NCBI RefSeq assembly: GCF_016862775.1
Contig: NZ_BONP01000011.1
Coordinates: 55,685 to 119,684, forward strand
Source: Cellulomonas phragmiteti
GTDB lineage: Bacteria > Actinomycetota > Actinomycetes > Actinomycetales > Cellulomonadaceae
Length of the DNA stretch: 64,000 nt
Direction: 5' to 3'
The notes below the pieces were generated by a model that had not been told where the DNA came from, ran no database searches, and was given only the letters and a program-made list of their open reading frames with translations. This document shows, one piece after another, positions 1-8,057 of this stretch. The translations under genes and the position numbers were made by a program. Position 1 is the first letter of the stretch, and each line of letters opens with the position of its first letter.

Positions 1-409
1 CCGGCCGCTCGCCCAGCATGAACAGCCCTGCCGCGACCGCGCCGAGCCCTGCCATGGAACCCACGACGAGGCGCACCGGGGGGCGGCGCGCGACCACGTC
101 GCCCCGCAGCGCGTGCGTGGCCGCGAACGGCAGGGCCGCGCCGGCACCGACCGCGAAGGGGTCACGGCCGACCGGGCTCGCCGGCACGGGCGGGACTCCC
201 TGCGTCGACAGCGACAGCAGCCGGGCGGTGAGGTCCTCGGGGGGCGCCACGGGCTCGGCCGCGGCGAGCGCCTGCCGCGCCGCCCGGGCCGCGGCGAGCT
301 CGCGTGCGCACGTCGTGCAGGTCGCCACGTGCGCGAGCGCGCGCTCGGTGGCGGCGGGGTCCAGCTGCCCGTCGACCAGGGCGCTGATGCGCGAGCCGAG
401 GTGCATCAT
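1..409 (-). CDS. Anti-sigma factor with zinc-binding domain (C-terminus beyond window)
   Basis: Predicted anti-sigma factor that holds the adjacent ECF sigma factor inactive at the membrane. The ATG start overlaps the sigma stop codon (ATGA), so the two are translationally coupled. The first 40 residues contain H27-x3-C31-x2-C34, the zinc-finger (ZAS/zf-HC2) signature of RsrA/RseA-type anti-sigma factors. A Pro/Ala-rich linker follows, then a hydrophobic stretch around residues 112-130 ([19 protein letters not shown]) that is probably a transmembrane helix. The frame stays open to the window edge, so the extracytoplasmic part is missing. Gene order matches sigE-rseA of mycobacteria, where a divergent O-methyltransferase also sits next door. 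The regulatory signal (redox or envelope stress) cannot be told from this fragment. Confidence 0.85.
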   Translation of the reverse strand, partial: MMHLGSRISALVDGQLDPAATERALAHVATCTTCARELAAARAARQALAAAEPVAPPEDLTARLLSLSTQGVPPVPASPVGRDPFAVGAGAALPFAATHALRGDVVARRPPVRLVVGSMAGLGAVAAGLFMLGERP

Positions 410-990
410 CCGGCGACCTCGGCGGCGTCCGGTGCGAGGGCGTCGGTGGCGGGCGGTGCGAGCGGACGGCGGTGCTCGAGCGCCACGCGCAGCCGCGCCC
501 GCGCGCGGTGGATGCGCGAGCGCACGGTGCCGAGCTTGATGCCGAGCGTCACGGCGATCTCCTCGTACGACAGTCCCTCGATGTCGCACAGCACCACCGC
601 GGCCCGGTACTCCGGCGGCAGCTCGTCGAGCGCGCGCTGGACGTCGTGGTCGAGGTTGGCCGCCTCGAAGGCGCGCTCCGGGGTGGCGAGCAGGTCGGTG
701 GAGGACCACCGCTCGGTGTCGTCCCCGATCGGCTCGATGCGCACGCGCTGCCGCCGCCGTGCCTGGTCGAGGAAGAGGTTGGTCGTGATCCGGTGGAGCC
801 AGCCCTCGAAGGTGCCCGGGCTGTACGTGTGCAGCGACCGGAACACGCGGACGAACGTCTCCTGCGTGAGGTCCTCGGCGTCGTGCCGGTTGCCCGTCAG
901 CCGGTACGCGAGGCGGTAGACCCGACCGGAGTGCTCGCGGACGATCTGCTCCCACGACGGGGCCTGCCACTCGGCGGGCTGCACGCTCAT
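406..990 (-). CDS. sigE: ECF RNA polymerase sigma factor, SigE-like
   Basis: Alternative sigma factor of the extracytoplasmic-function class, 194 residues, the usual ECF size. Region 2 spans about residues 16-82 ([25 protein letters not shown] gives the core-binding and -10 recognition helices; shown in part here). Region 4 spans about 115-170, with the helix-turn-helix [20 protein letters not shown]. Start ATG at 990 is preceded by a GAGGAGAG ribosome site. It is followed by an overlapping anti-sigma gene and lies opposite an O-methyltransferase gene, the arrangement of Mycobacterium sigE (Rv1220c-sigE-rseA). Likely autoregulated and released by loss of the anti-sigma factor (family knowledge). 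The exact ECF subgroup is inferred from gene order plus region 4 sequence. Confidence 0.92.
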   Translation of the reverse strand: MSVQPAEWQAPSWEQIVREHSGRVYRLAYRLTGNRHDAEDLTQETFVRVFRSLHTYSPGTFEGWLHRITTNLFLDQARRRQRVRIEPIGDDTERWSSTDLLATPERAFEAANLDHDVQRALDELPPEYRAAVVLCDIEGLSYEEIAVTLGIKLGTVRSRIHRARARLRVALEHRRPLAPPATDALAPDAAEVAG

Positions 991-1135
991 CTGCGGGGCT
1001 CTCTCCTCGATCGGCTCGCGGGACCTCAGTGTCCCAGGTCGCGGCGCCGCGCGGCGTCCGTGTTCGTCCTGGGCGGAAACCCGGCGCGCCCGGCGCCACG
1101 TGGCGCGCGTCCGAGGAGCGCTCGGCGCACGGGAC

Positions 1136-1141
1136 TACGCT
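1136..1141 (+). promoter_or_regulatory. Candidate -10 box for the O-methyltransferase gene
   Basis: TACGCT fits the actinobacterial TANNNT -10 hexamer. It lies about 38 bases before the GGAGG ribosome site at 1179-1183, so the message would have a short leader. No convincing -35 box is visible. Confidence 0.35.
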
Positions 1142-1215
1142 GACGGCCAGGCGCGCCCGCCGGGGGCGCGCGCGACGAGGAGGCCGTCATCTCCACCGAC
1201 AAGGCGCAGAGCTGG

Positions 1216-1821
1216 GTGTACTGCGAGGAGTTCCTCGAGGAGGACGACGTGGTGCAGCGGGCGCGCGAGCGTGCCTCCCACCTCGGGTGCACCCCGGTCC
1301 TGCCGGGCACGGGCGCGGCGCTGCGCGTGCTCGCCGCGGTGGCCCAGGCACGCGCCGTGGTCGAGGTCGGCACGGGCGCCGGCGTCGCGTCGCTGTACCT
1401 GCTGCGCGGCATGCCCGCGGACGGCGTCCTGACGACGATCGACCACGAGCTCGAGCACCAGCGCGCCGCGAAGGAGGCGTTCGCCGAGGAGGGCGTGCGC
1501 TCGACGCGGACCCGCGCGATCTCGGGACGGGCGATGGACGTGCTGCCCCGCCTGACCGACGGCGGCTACGACATGGTCGTCGTCGACGCCGACGTCGAGA
1601 ACTACCCGGGCTACGTCGAGCAGGCCGTCCGGCTGCTGCGGCGCGGCGGTGTGCTGGCCGTGGACGACGCCCTGTGGCACGACCGGGTCGCGGACCCGGC
1701 CCGGCGCGACGAGGCGACGACGACCGTGCGCGACGTCGGCCGGCACGTCCGCTCCGACGACCGCCTCGTGCCCGCGCTGCTGCCCACGGGCGAGGGTCTG
1801 CTGGTGGCCGTCCGCCGCTGA
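1216..1821 (+). CDS. SAM-dependent O-methyltransferase (Rv1220c-like)
   Basis: Class I methyltransferase of the catechol/caffeoyl-CoA O-methyltransferase type (O-MT family 3). The SAM-binding motif VEVGTGAG lies at residues 49-56, the acidic motif TTIDHE at about 73-78 and the metal-site-like VVVDAD at 121-126. The gene is divergent from sigE, as Rv1220c is in Mycobacterium tuberculosis. The start is uncertain. GTG 1216 is the first standard start codon in this frame but has no ribosome site. A strong GGAGG at 1179-1183 sits 5 bases before an ATC codon at 1189, and the residues encoded from there (ISTDKAQSW) fit the N-terminus expected for the family. The protein may therefore be 9 residues longer. 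The substrate is unknown. Confidence 0.88.
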   Translation: MYCEEFLEEDDVVQRARERASHLGCTPVLPGTGAALRVLAAVAQARAVVEVGTGAGVASLYLLRGMPADGVLTTIDHELEHQRAAKEAFAEEGVRSTRTRAISGRAMDVLPRLTDGGYDMVVVDADVENYPGYVEQAVRLLRRGGVLAVDDALWHDRVADPARRDEATTTVRDVGRHVRSDDRLVPALLPTGEGLLVAVRR

Positions 1822-1841
1822 GCGCGCCGGGGCGCACCGGC

Positions 1842-3440
1842 TCAGTGCGGTGCGGTGAGGTACTCCAGCAGCAGGCGCGCACCGAAGCCCGTGGCACCCT
1901 CGGTGACCTCGTGCTTGTCCGCCGCGGCCCGTCCGGGGCCGGCGATGTCGAGGTGGGCCCAGGCGCGCCGACCGACGAACCGCCGCAGGAACAGCGCTGC
2001 GGTGATCGAGCCGCCGCCGATCCTGCGGTCCTCGGGCACGTGCCGCAGGTCGGCGACCGACGACCGGACGGCCTCCTCGTAGTCGGCCACCAGCGGCATG
2101 TGCCACGTCAGCTCGCCCGTGCGGTCGCCCGCGGCGGACAGGGCCGCGACGAGCGCGTCGTCGGTCCCGTAGAGCGCGGCGTGCTGCCGGCCCAGGCCGA
2201 GGCTCGCGGCGCCCGTGAGGGTGGCGACGTCGACGAGCACGTCGGGGTCGAGGGTCGCGTCGGCCCACGCGAGGGCGTCGGCGAGCACGAGACGCCCCTC
2301 GGCGTCGGTGTTCGCGATCTCGACGGTCGTGCCGCCGTGGATCGTCACGACGTCCCCCGGGCGGTACGAGGCGGCGCCGACGTGGTTCTCCGCGAGGGGC
2401 AGGACCGCGGTGACCCGGTCCGCGACCTTCGCCTCCGCGGCCGCGAGCACGGTCGCCAGCGCGACGGCGGACCCGGCCATGTCGGTCTTCATCGGCACCA
2501 TCGCCTCGCGCGGCTTGATCGACAGCCCGCCCGTGTCGTAGGTGATGCCCTTGCCGACGACGACGACGTGCCGGCCGCCGCCACCCGCCGGGGTGTAGGT
2601 GAGCCGCACCAGGCGCGGCGGGGACGCGGAGCCCGCGCCCACGGCGAGGATGCCGCCGAAACCTCCCGCGGCGAGCTCGCGCGGTCCCAGGACCTGCACG
2701 TCGAGCCCGGCCGCGGTGCCGAGCCGACGGGCCCGGTCGGCCATCCACGCAGGGTCCTTGACGTTCGAGGGGGTCGTCGTGAGGTCGCGCGCGAGCCAGG
2801 TGGCGCTCGCGCCGATGCGTGCGGCGTCGACCGCCGCGGCGACGGCCGGCCCGTCACGGCCCAGCAGCACCAGCTCGGCCGGCGGCTTCTCGTCCGGCGT
2901 CGCCGTGATCCGCGGCGCCCGGTAGGCCGCGAGCAGGTAGCCCTCGACGACGGCGCGCGCGGCCTGCGCCGCCCCCGCCGGGTCGTGGTGCGTCTGGGCG
3001 CCGACGGTCGTGGCCACGCGGCGCAGGCCCCGGGTCGCGCGCGCCAGCGCGGCGCCCGCCCGTCGCAGGGCCGTCGTGCTCTCGTCCCCCACACCCACGA
3101 GCACGATGCGGGCGGGCAGACCTGCCCACGGCAGCTCGACCGACGACCCCACGGGCAGCGGCAGGTGCACGGTGAACGCCTCGCCGGCCGCCCCGGTCAG
3201 GCCGGCCCGCTCCGCCAGCTCGGCGAGGTCGATGCCGTACCGCGCGGCCGCCTGCGGGGTCCCCGACCGGGGCTGCAGCGCGTCGTCTCCCGCCCGCCCG
3301 GGGGCGACCTGGACGGCGACGGCGTCGACGGACCCGTCCGCCAGCAGCGGGGAGTCGCCGACACCCGCGTCGTGCAGCGTGACGGTCGGGGGCGTGCGCG
3401 GCGCGGGGGCGGCCGCCGCGCCGGTGGTCCGAGGGCTCAT
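1842..3440 (-). CDS. pepA: Leucyl aminopeptidase (M17 family, cytosol aminopeptidase)
   Basis: Releases N-terminal residues from peptides in the cytoplasm using two metal ions. It is 532 residues, within the range of the M17 family. The N-terminal macro-like domain covers about residues 20-200 and the catalytic domain follows. The signature NTDAEGRLVL is at 377-386. Upstream metal and active-site residues sit in GKGITYDTGGLSIKP (296-310, with K297, D302 and K309) and MKTDMAGSA (317-325). It lies 10 bases downstream of the DUF3117 gene on the same strand and is probably co-transcribed with it. It converges with the O-methyltransferase gene. An ordinary housekeeping gene. Confidence 0.95.
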   Translation of the reverse strand: MSPRTTGAAAAPAPRTPPTVTLHDAGVGDSPLLADGSVDAVAVQVAPGRAGDDALQPRSGTPQAAARYGIDLAELAERAGLTGAAGEAFTVHLPLPVGSSVELPWAGLPARIVLVGVGDESTTALRRAGAALARATRGLRRVATTVGAQTHHDPAGAAQAARAVVEGYLLAAYRAPRITATPDEKPPAELVLLGRDGPAVAAAVDAARIGASATWLARDLTTTPSNVKDPAWMADRARRLGTAAGLDVQVLGPRELAAGGFGGILAVGAGSASPPRLVRLTYTPAGGGGRHVVVVGKGITYDTGGLSIKPREAMVPMKTDMAGSAVALATVLAAAEAKVADRVTAVLPLAENHVGAASYRPGDVVTIHGGTTVEIANTDAEGRLVLADALAWADATLDPDVLVDVATLTGAASLGLGRQHAALYGTDDALVAALSAAGDRTGELTWHMPLVADYEEAVRSSVADLRHVPEDRRIGGGSITAALFLRRFVGRRAWAHLDIAGPGRAAADKHEVTEGATGFGARLLLEYLTAPH

Positions 3441-3450
3441 CCGCGGGTCG

Positions 3451-3618
3451 TCAGCCGACGACGGAGGTGAGGGCCTCGCCCAGCTCGGCGGCCTCGGTCG
3501 CGTTGAGCTCGACCACCAGCCGTCCGCCGCCCTCGAGCGGGACGCGCATGACGATGCCGCGCCCCTCCTTGGTCACCTCGAGCGGTCCGTCGCCGGTCCT
3601 CGGCTTCATCGCGGCCAT
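3451..3618 (-). CDS. DUF3117 small conserved actinobacterial protein
   Basis: A 55-residue protein of the DUF3117 family, nearly invariant across actinobacteria and of unknown function. It begins MAAMKPRTGDGPLEVTKE and continues through a Gly-rich segment to a helix ending in GEALTSVVG. An in-frame ATG 20 codons upstream exists, but I chose 3618. The family starts MAAMKPR, and GGAGAGG lies 6-7 bases before this codon. The upstream codons would encode unconserved sequence (MSGLPDDCRPATYEAK). A -10-like TAGGAT lies about 90 bases upstream. Probably co-transcribed with pepA. Confidence 0.93.
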   Translation of the reverse strand: MAAMKPRTGDGPLEVTKEGRGIVMRVPLEGGGRLVVELNATEAAELGEALTSVVG

Positions 3619-3707
3619 CCGGGGCCTCTCCTTCGCCTCGTACGTTGCCGGCCGACAGTCGTCGGGCAGCCCCGACAACCTCCTGGTCAGCCGGTTGTCC
3701 AGCGACC

Positions 3708-3713
3708 ATCCTA
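3708..3713 (-). promoter_or_regulatory. -10 box upstream of DUF3117-pepA
   Basis: TAGGAT on the minus strand, a strong TANNNT match, in the intergenic gap between the mannosyltransferase and DUF3117 genes. It would give a leader of about 80 bases. No clear -35 is seen. Confidence 0.45.
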
Positions 3714-3759
3714 GTTCACCGCGCGCCGCCCCGGCCCGGGTCCCGCCCGCGCGAACGGG

Positions 3760-5085
3760 TCACGGCGGCCAGTCGCCGGACGGGTTGAACTGCCACATCT
3801 GCCGGACCCAGAGCACCTGGAGCCCGAGCATGAGCACGAGCACGGCCGCGAACCACGCGCGCCGCGCCCAGGCCGGACGCAGCACGGCACCGGCGGTCGC
3901 GGCCCCGAGCGGGAAGGCGAGCAGCAGGAAGCGCGCGAGGCTCGACCCCGGCTCGATGACGGCCAGGATGTACACGACGTACGCCGCCGACCACGCGTGC
4001 AGCTCCGGCCCCAGCCGCCAGGCGGCGGGCACGAGCAGGACGGCGGCCGTCAGGGCGAACCCCGCGACCATGACCGGTGTCCCCCACGCGCCGAACCAGA
4101 ACTGCGGCACGTACGTCCACCCGGAGAACGGCACGACCTCGCGGACGCCCCGCCAGGCCTCCTGGGTCTGCAGGTAGCCGTCGGGCACACCCGTGACCCA
4201 CCCGCAGATCGCCGGCCACGCGACCCCGGACACCCCCGCCGCGGCCGCCAGGCCCGCCAGGCCCGCGCCGTCCCGCCACCCGAAGGTGTCCTCGCCGCGG
4301 CGCGCCCGCCACCACCGCACGGCCGCGTGGACCACCACCACGGCCGCCATCGGCAGCGCGACGGCCCGCGTGAACCCGAGGGCGACGACCACGAGGGCCG
4401 CCCACCCGTACCGCCGGCGCACGAGCAGCAGCAGCGACGAGGCGACCAGCAGCAGCGCGGCCGACTCCGTGTACGCGACCTGCAGCACCGCCGCCGTCGG
4501 GAACGCGCACACGAGCGCGACCGTGGCCAGCGGCAGGCCGGGTCGCGCCGCCACCGCCCGCGGTGCCCCGTGCCGCACGGCCTCGTGGACGACGAGCACC
4601 GCGGCGCCGCCGAGCAGCAGCGCCACGGTCGGCGCGACGACGACCCAGGTGCCGCCCGTGAGCGTCATGACGGTCCGCACGAGCATCGGGTACAGCGGGA
4701 AGAACGCCCACGGGTTCTGCTGGACCAGGCCCTGGTCGTCGCGCGGCAGCTCCGCCGGGTACCCGCCCTCCGCGATCTGCCGGTACCAGCCGGCGTCGTA
4801 GAACAGCCCGACGAACTCCTGGTACGACGGGTGCGCGCCGGTCCACAGGTTGGCCTCCTGCACCGTCGCCGTCCACAGGAACGCGACGAGCACGAACACG
4901 CGCGAGGCACCCCACACCAGCAGCACGTGGACCCACCACGGCCACGCGCGCACACGCTCCCACCAGGACACGGTCACGACGGCGGTGTCGGCGGCGTCGG
5001 TGTCGGCGGCGTCCGTCCCGGCGTCCGGCGCGCCAGGGGCGGCGACCGCGTCCCGGGTGCGCGCGCGTGGGGCGTCGGCGCTCAC
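3760..5085 (-). CDS. PIG-V-like polyprenyl-phosphate-mannose-dependent mannosyltransferase
   Basis: Integral membrane protein of 441 residues with about ten hydrophobic segments, resembling bacterial PIG-V/GT-C mannosyltransferases. These transfer a sugar from a polyprenyl phosphate donor on the outer face of the membrane. After a cytoplasmic tail of about 45 residues and the first helix (VHVLLVWGASRVFVLVAFLW) comes an external loop with FYDAGWYRQIAEGGYP, whose Asp is the expected catalytic acid of the family. Later loops contain FFPLYPMLVR and PFSGWTYVPQFWFGAW. The GTG start at 5085 overlaps the folP2 stop (GTGA), so the gene is the last member of the LOG-folP2 operon. In mycobacteria this slot after folP2 is held by gpgS, an unrelated glucosyltransferase. 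The acceptor (lipid, glycan or protein) is unknown. Confidence 0.78.
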   Translation of the reverse strand: MSADAPRARTRDAVAAPGAPDAGTDAADTDAADTAVVTVSWWERVRAWPWWVHVLLVWGASRVFVLVAFLWTATVQEANLWTGAHPSYQEFVGLFYDAGWYRQIAEGGYPAELPRDDQGLVQQNPWAFFPLYPMLVRTVMTLTGGTWVVVAPTVALLLGGAAVLVVHEAVRHGAPRAVAARPGLPLATVALVCAFPTAAVLQVAYTESAALLLVASSLLLLVRRRYGWAALVVVALGFTRAVALPMAAVVVVHAAVRWWRARRGEDTFGWRDGAGLAGLAAAAGVSGVAWPAICGWVTGVPDGYLQTQEAWRGVREVVPFSGWTYVPQFWFGAWGTPVMVAGFALTAAVLLVPAAWRLGPELHAWSAAYVVYILAVIEPGSSLARFLLLAFPLGAATAGAVLRPAWARRAWFAAVLVLMLGLQVLWVRQMWQFNPSGDWPP

Positions 5086-6008
5086 AGCATGCCCCGCAGG
5101 GCGTGGGCCGGCGCCCGCTCGGCGCGCAGGGCCGCCACCATGTCCAGCGCCCGCCGCGTCGCCGCGACGTCGTGGACGCGGAACACCCGGGCCCCCAGCC
5201 AGGCCGCCACCGCCGTCGCGGCCAGCGTGCCCTCCAGCCGCTCCTCCGGCGGCAGGTCCAGGGTCTCCCCGACGAGGTCCTTGCGCGAGATCGCCATGAG
5301 CACAGGGTGCCCGATCTGCACGATCTGCGGGGTCCGTCGCAGCAGGTGCAGCGAGTGCCACGTCGTCTTGCCGAAGTCCAGGGTCGCGTCGACGAGCACG
5401 GACGCGGGGTCGACGCCCAGGTCGACGGCCCGCGCGGCCGCGGCCGTGAGCGTCGCGACGACGTCGGCGACCACGCCGTCGAGCGGGTCGACGCCCTCGG
5501 GTGCCGGGTAGGTCACGCGGAACGGGTCGCTGCGCGGGGTCGCGCCACCGGTGTGCGAGCACACCACGCCCAGGCCGCGGTCCGCGGCGACCTCGACGAG
5601 TCCCGGGTCGTGCCCGGCCCACGTGTCGTTGAGCAGGTCCGCTCCGGCGTCCGCGACCGCCCGTGCGACGCCCGCCCGCCACGTGTCCACGCTCACCAGC
5701 AGGTCCGGGTGCCGGGCGCGCACCCGCCGGACGACCGGCAGGACGCGCGCGATCTCCTCGGCCTCGTCGACGGCCGGCCCGCGGCCGGCGCGCACACCGC
5801 CGACGTCCAGCACGTCGGCGCCCTCCTCGACCGCGCGGTCGACCGCGGCGTCGACCGTGTCGTCACCGTGGCGTGCGGCGGCGTAGAACGAGTCGGGGGT
5901 GCGGTTGACGACCGCCATGACGACCGGGTGGTCGACGCCGAACGTGCGCCCCCGCAGACGCAGCGGTGCCGCGCCGGCGGGGACGCCGGGCAGCGGGCCG
6001 CTCGTCAC
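5082..6008 (-). CDS. folP2: Dihydropteroate synthase paralogue, FolP2 type
   Basis: A 308-residue TIM-barrel protein of the dihydropteroate synthase family. The pterin-loop motif reads VNRTPDSF at 34-41, whereas functional FolP1 enzymes normally have NVTPDSF or NITPDSF. Other family landmarks are DVGGVRAG, SVDTWRAGVARA, NDTW, LVDATLDFGKTTWHS, ISRKDLVGETL and RVHDVAATR near the end. Overall it matches mycobacterial FolP2 (Rv1207). In Mycobacterium leprae that protein does not complement folP, so a true folate role is doubtful. GTG at 6008 overlaps the LOG gene stop (GTGA), and the mannosyltransferase start overlaps this gene's stop. A second folP elsewhere in the genome would be expected. Confidence 0.85.
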   Translation of the reverse strand: MTSGPLPGVPAGAAPLRLRGRTFGVDHPVVMAVVNRTPDSFYAAARHGDDTVDAAVDRAVEEGADVLDVGGVRAGRGPAVDEAEEIARVLPVVRRVRARHPDLLVSVDTWRAGVARAVADAGADLLNDTWAGHDPGLVEVAADRGLGVVCSHTGGATPRSDPFRVTYPAPEGVDPLDGVVADVVATLTAAAARAVDLGVDPASVLVDATLDFGKTTWHSLHLLRRTPQIVQIGHPVLMAISRKDLVGETLDLPPEERLEGTLAATAVAAWLGARVFRVHDVAATRRALDMVAALRAERAPAHALRGML

Positions 6009-6853
6009 CACCCGCCGTCCGCCAGGGCGTCGTCGGCGTGCGGGTCCGCCGCCGCGCGCTGGTCGCGCGCCGCCGCACGCACCGCCGCCTGCTCCTGGGC
6101 GCGCAGCTCGGCACCCCGCCGCACGACGATGTCCACGGCCTCGTCGGCGTCCGCCGCGACCTGCAGCAGCTCGACGTCGGCGGCGGCGATCATCCCGTGC
6201 GCGTGGACCGTGTCGCGCAGCCACGTGAGCAGCCCCGACCAGTAGTCCGCCCCGAGGAGCACGATCGGGAACCCGGTGACCTTGTGCGTCTGGACCAGGG
6301 TGAGCGCCTCGAACAGCTCGTCGAACGTGCCGAACCCCCCGGGCAGCACCACGAAGCCCTCGGAGTACTTGACGAACATCGTCTTGCGGGCGAAGAAGTA
6401 CCGGAAGTTGACGCCGAGGTCGACCCACCGGTTCATGCCCTGCTCGAACGGCAGCTCGATGCCCAGCCCCACCGAGAGCCCGTCGGCCTCGGCGGCCCCG
6501 CGGTTGGCGGCCTCCATGATCCCGGGCCCGCCCCCGGTGATGACCGCGTACCCCGCCTCGACCAGCCCCCGGGCGACGTCCTGCGCCATCGCGTAGTACG
6601 GGTCGTCCGGTGCGGTGCGCGCCGATCCGAAGACGCTGACGGCGGGGCCCACCTCGGCCAGCGCACCGAACCCCTCGACGAACTCGCTCTGGATCCGCAT
6701 GACGCGCCAGGGGTCGTCGTGCAGCCACGAGGCCCCCTCGGCGCGCGAGAGCAGGCGCTGGTCGGACGTGGTGGCGGGGATCTGGTCGCGGCGCAGCAGG
6801 ACCGGGCCGCGGCGGTACTCCGGCGTCGGTGCCGACGAGTCGTCGTGGGTCAT
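6005..6853 (-). CDS. LOG family protein (TIGR00730; cytokinin riboside monophosphate phosphoribohydrolase fold)
   Basis: Nucleotide 5'-monophosphate N-ribosidase-like protein of 282 residues, homologous to Rv1205. The signature PGGFGTFDE sits at 171-179. The nucleotide-binding segments VFGSAR (74-79) and GGGPGIMEA (107-115) are intact, as is the conserved ARKTMFV. The N-terminal 60 residues are a variable extension seen in actinobacterial members. The physiological substrate is uncertain: plant-associated members make cytokinins, but most act in nucleotide salvage. It is the first gene of a coupled LOG-folP2-mannosyltransferase operon. TAGGCT ends 6 bases before the ATG, so the message is probably leaderless. 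Confidence 0.92.
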   Translation of the reverse strand: MTHDDSSAPTPEYRRGPVLLRRDQIPATTSDQRLLSRAEGASWLHDDPWRVMRIQSEFVEGFGALAEVGPAVSVFGSARTAPDDPYYAMAQDVARGLVEAGYAVITGGGPGIMEAANRGAAEADGLSVGLGIELPFEQGMNRWVDLGVNFRYFFARKTMFVKYSEGFVVLPGGFGTFDELFEALTLVQTHKVTGFPIVLLGADYWSGLLTWLRDTVHAHGMIAAADVELLQVAADADEAVDIVVRRGAELRAQEQAAVRAAARDQRAAADPHADDALADGGW

Positions 6854-6859
6854 CGTCCG

Positions 6860-6865
6860 AGCCTA
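6860..6865 (-). promoter_or_regulatory. -10 box for a leaderless LOG-folP2 transcript
   Basis: TAGGCT (minus strand) followed by 6 bases and ATG at 6853. This spacing places transcription initiation at or next to the start codon. Confidence 0.6.
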
Positions 6866-6875
6866 TGCGCCGACC

Positions 6876-7991
6876 TCAGGACAGGCCGAGCGGCAGGTCC
6901 TCCGGCTGCGCACCGGTCAGCCAGGCCCGCAGCGCGCGGTGGCACAGCTCGATCTGCGCGACGGGCACGCGCTCGTCGTCCTTGTGCGCCAGCAGCGGGT
7001 CGCCGGGGCCGAAGTTCACGGCCGGCACCCCGAGCGCGCTGAACCGCGCGACGTCCGTCCACCCGTACTTGGGCGCCGGGCGCCCGCCGGTGACGGCCAG
7101 CACGGCGGCGGCGAAGTCCTGCGCCGCCTCGGCGTCGAGGCCCGGGCGCGCACCCGCCGCGGAGTCGGTGACCACCACGTGGTACCCGTCGAGGAGCTCG
7201 CGGACGTGGGCCGTGGCCTCCTCGACCGTGCGCGACGGGGCGAACCGGTAGTTCACCGTGACGACGCAGGAGTCCGGGATGACGTTGGTCGCGACGCCCC
7301 CCGAGATGAGCACGGCGTTGAGGCCCTCGCGGTAGGCCAGGCCGTCCACCTCCACGGTCGCGGGCTCGTACGCCGCGAGCCGGCGCAGCACCTCACCGGC
7401 CGCGTGCACGGCGTTGACGCCGACCCACGCGCGCGCCGAGTGGGCCGCGACACCCGTCAGCCGGACCTCCGCGCGCAGGGTGCCGTTGCAGCCGCCCTCG
7501 ATCCCGCCGTCGCTCGGCTCCCCCAGCACCGCGAAGTCGCCCGCCAGCCAGTCGGGGTGGTGCGTGACGACCCGGCCCAGCCCGCTGAGGGCGGCGTCGA
7601 CCTCCTCGTGGTCGTAGAAGACCCACGTCACGTCGTGCACGGGGGCGTCGAGCGCCGCCGCCAGGTGCAGCGCCACGGCGACGCCGGCCTTCATGTCGAC
7701 GGTCCCCCGGCCCCACAGCACGTCGTCCTCGAGACGCGTCGGCAGGTTGTCCGCCACCGGAACCGTGTCCAGGTGGCCCGCCACCACGACGCGCCGCGCC
7801 CGGCCCAGGTGCGTGCGCGCCACCACGGTGTCGCCGTCGCGCAGCACCTCCAGGTGCGCGTGCGCGCGCAGGGCGGCCTCGACGGCGTCGGCCAGCCGCG
7901 TCTCGTCGCCGCTGACGGACGGCACGTCGCACAGCTGACGCGTCAGCGTCACGACGTCGGCGGACAGGTCGAGGAGGTCGTCGGCAGCCAC
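6876..7991 (-). CDS. dapE: Succinyl-diaminopimelate desuccinylase
   Basis: M20-family dinuclear zinc amidase of 371 residues. It hydrolyses N-succinyl-LL-diaminopimelate to LL-diaminopimelate and succinate in the lysine and cell-wall pathway. Metal and active-site landmarks are AGHLDTVPV (H73, D75), [11 protein letters not shown] (D99), FYDHEEVDA (E129/E130), the dimerisation-domain motif [12 protein letters not shown] and [15 protein letters not shown] near the C-terminus with the last metal histidine. The GTG start at 7991 was chosen because it removes an unconserved upstream extension and lies 7 bases after TAGGGT, a leaderless -10. It is divergent from dapD, and dapC is 3.5 kb away. The next gene downstream, LOG, begins 22 bases after a separate promoter. 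Confidence 0.94.
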   Translation of the reverse strand: MAADDLLDLSADVVTLTRQLCDVPSVSGDETRLADAVEAALRAHAHLEVLRDGDTVVARTHLGRARRVVVAGHLDTVPVADNLPTRLEDDVLWGRGTVDMKAGVAVALHLAAALDAPVHDVTWVFYDHEEVDAALSGLGRVVTHHPDWLAGDFAVLGEPSDGGIEGGCNGTLRAEVRLTGVAAHSARAWVGVNAVHAAGEVLRRLAAYEPATVEVDGLAYREGLNAVLISGGVATNVIPDSCVVTVNYRFAPSRTVEEATAHVRELLDGYHVVVTDSAAGARPGLDAEAAQDFAAAVLAVTGGRPAPKYGWTDVARFSALGVPAVNFGPGDPLLAHKDDERVPVAQIELCHRALRAWLTGAQPEDLPLGLS

Positions 7992-7998
7992 GTGCGCG

Positions 7999-8049
7999 AC
8001 CCTACGCGCGCCGCCGCCCGACCGGGTGGCCGCGTCCGCACCGTAGGCT
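7999..8049. promoter_or_regulatory. Divergent leaderless promoters for dapE and dapD
   Basis: Two -10 hexamers face away from each other: TAGGGT on the minus strand (8004-7999), 7 bases before the dapE GTG, and TAGGCT on the plus strand (8044-8049), 8 bases before the dapD ATG. The whole 66-base intergenic gap therefore serves both genes. Confidence 0.6.
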
Positions 8050-8057
8050 TGTCCGCC

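Noticed and set aside
1029..3470. Very long plus-strand open frame (over 800 codons) opposite pepA.
   Set aside because: It is a GC-driven shadow: rich in Arg, Gly and Ala with no recognisable domain, while the minus strand encodes an intact M17 aminopeptidase. Similar long shadows opposite dapE, typA, the citrate synthase gene and the ABC genes were also set aside.
3619..3678. Longer start for the DUF3117 protein.
   Set aside because: The extra 20 residues are not conserved in the family, and the ribosome site precedes the downstream ATG.
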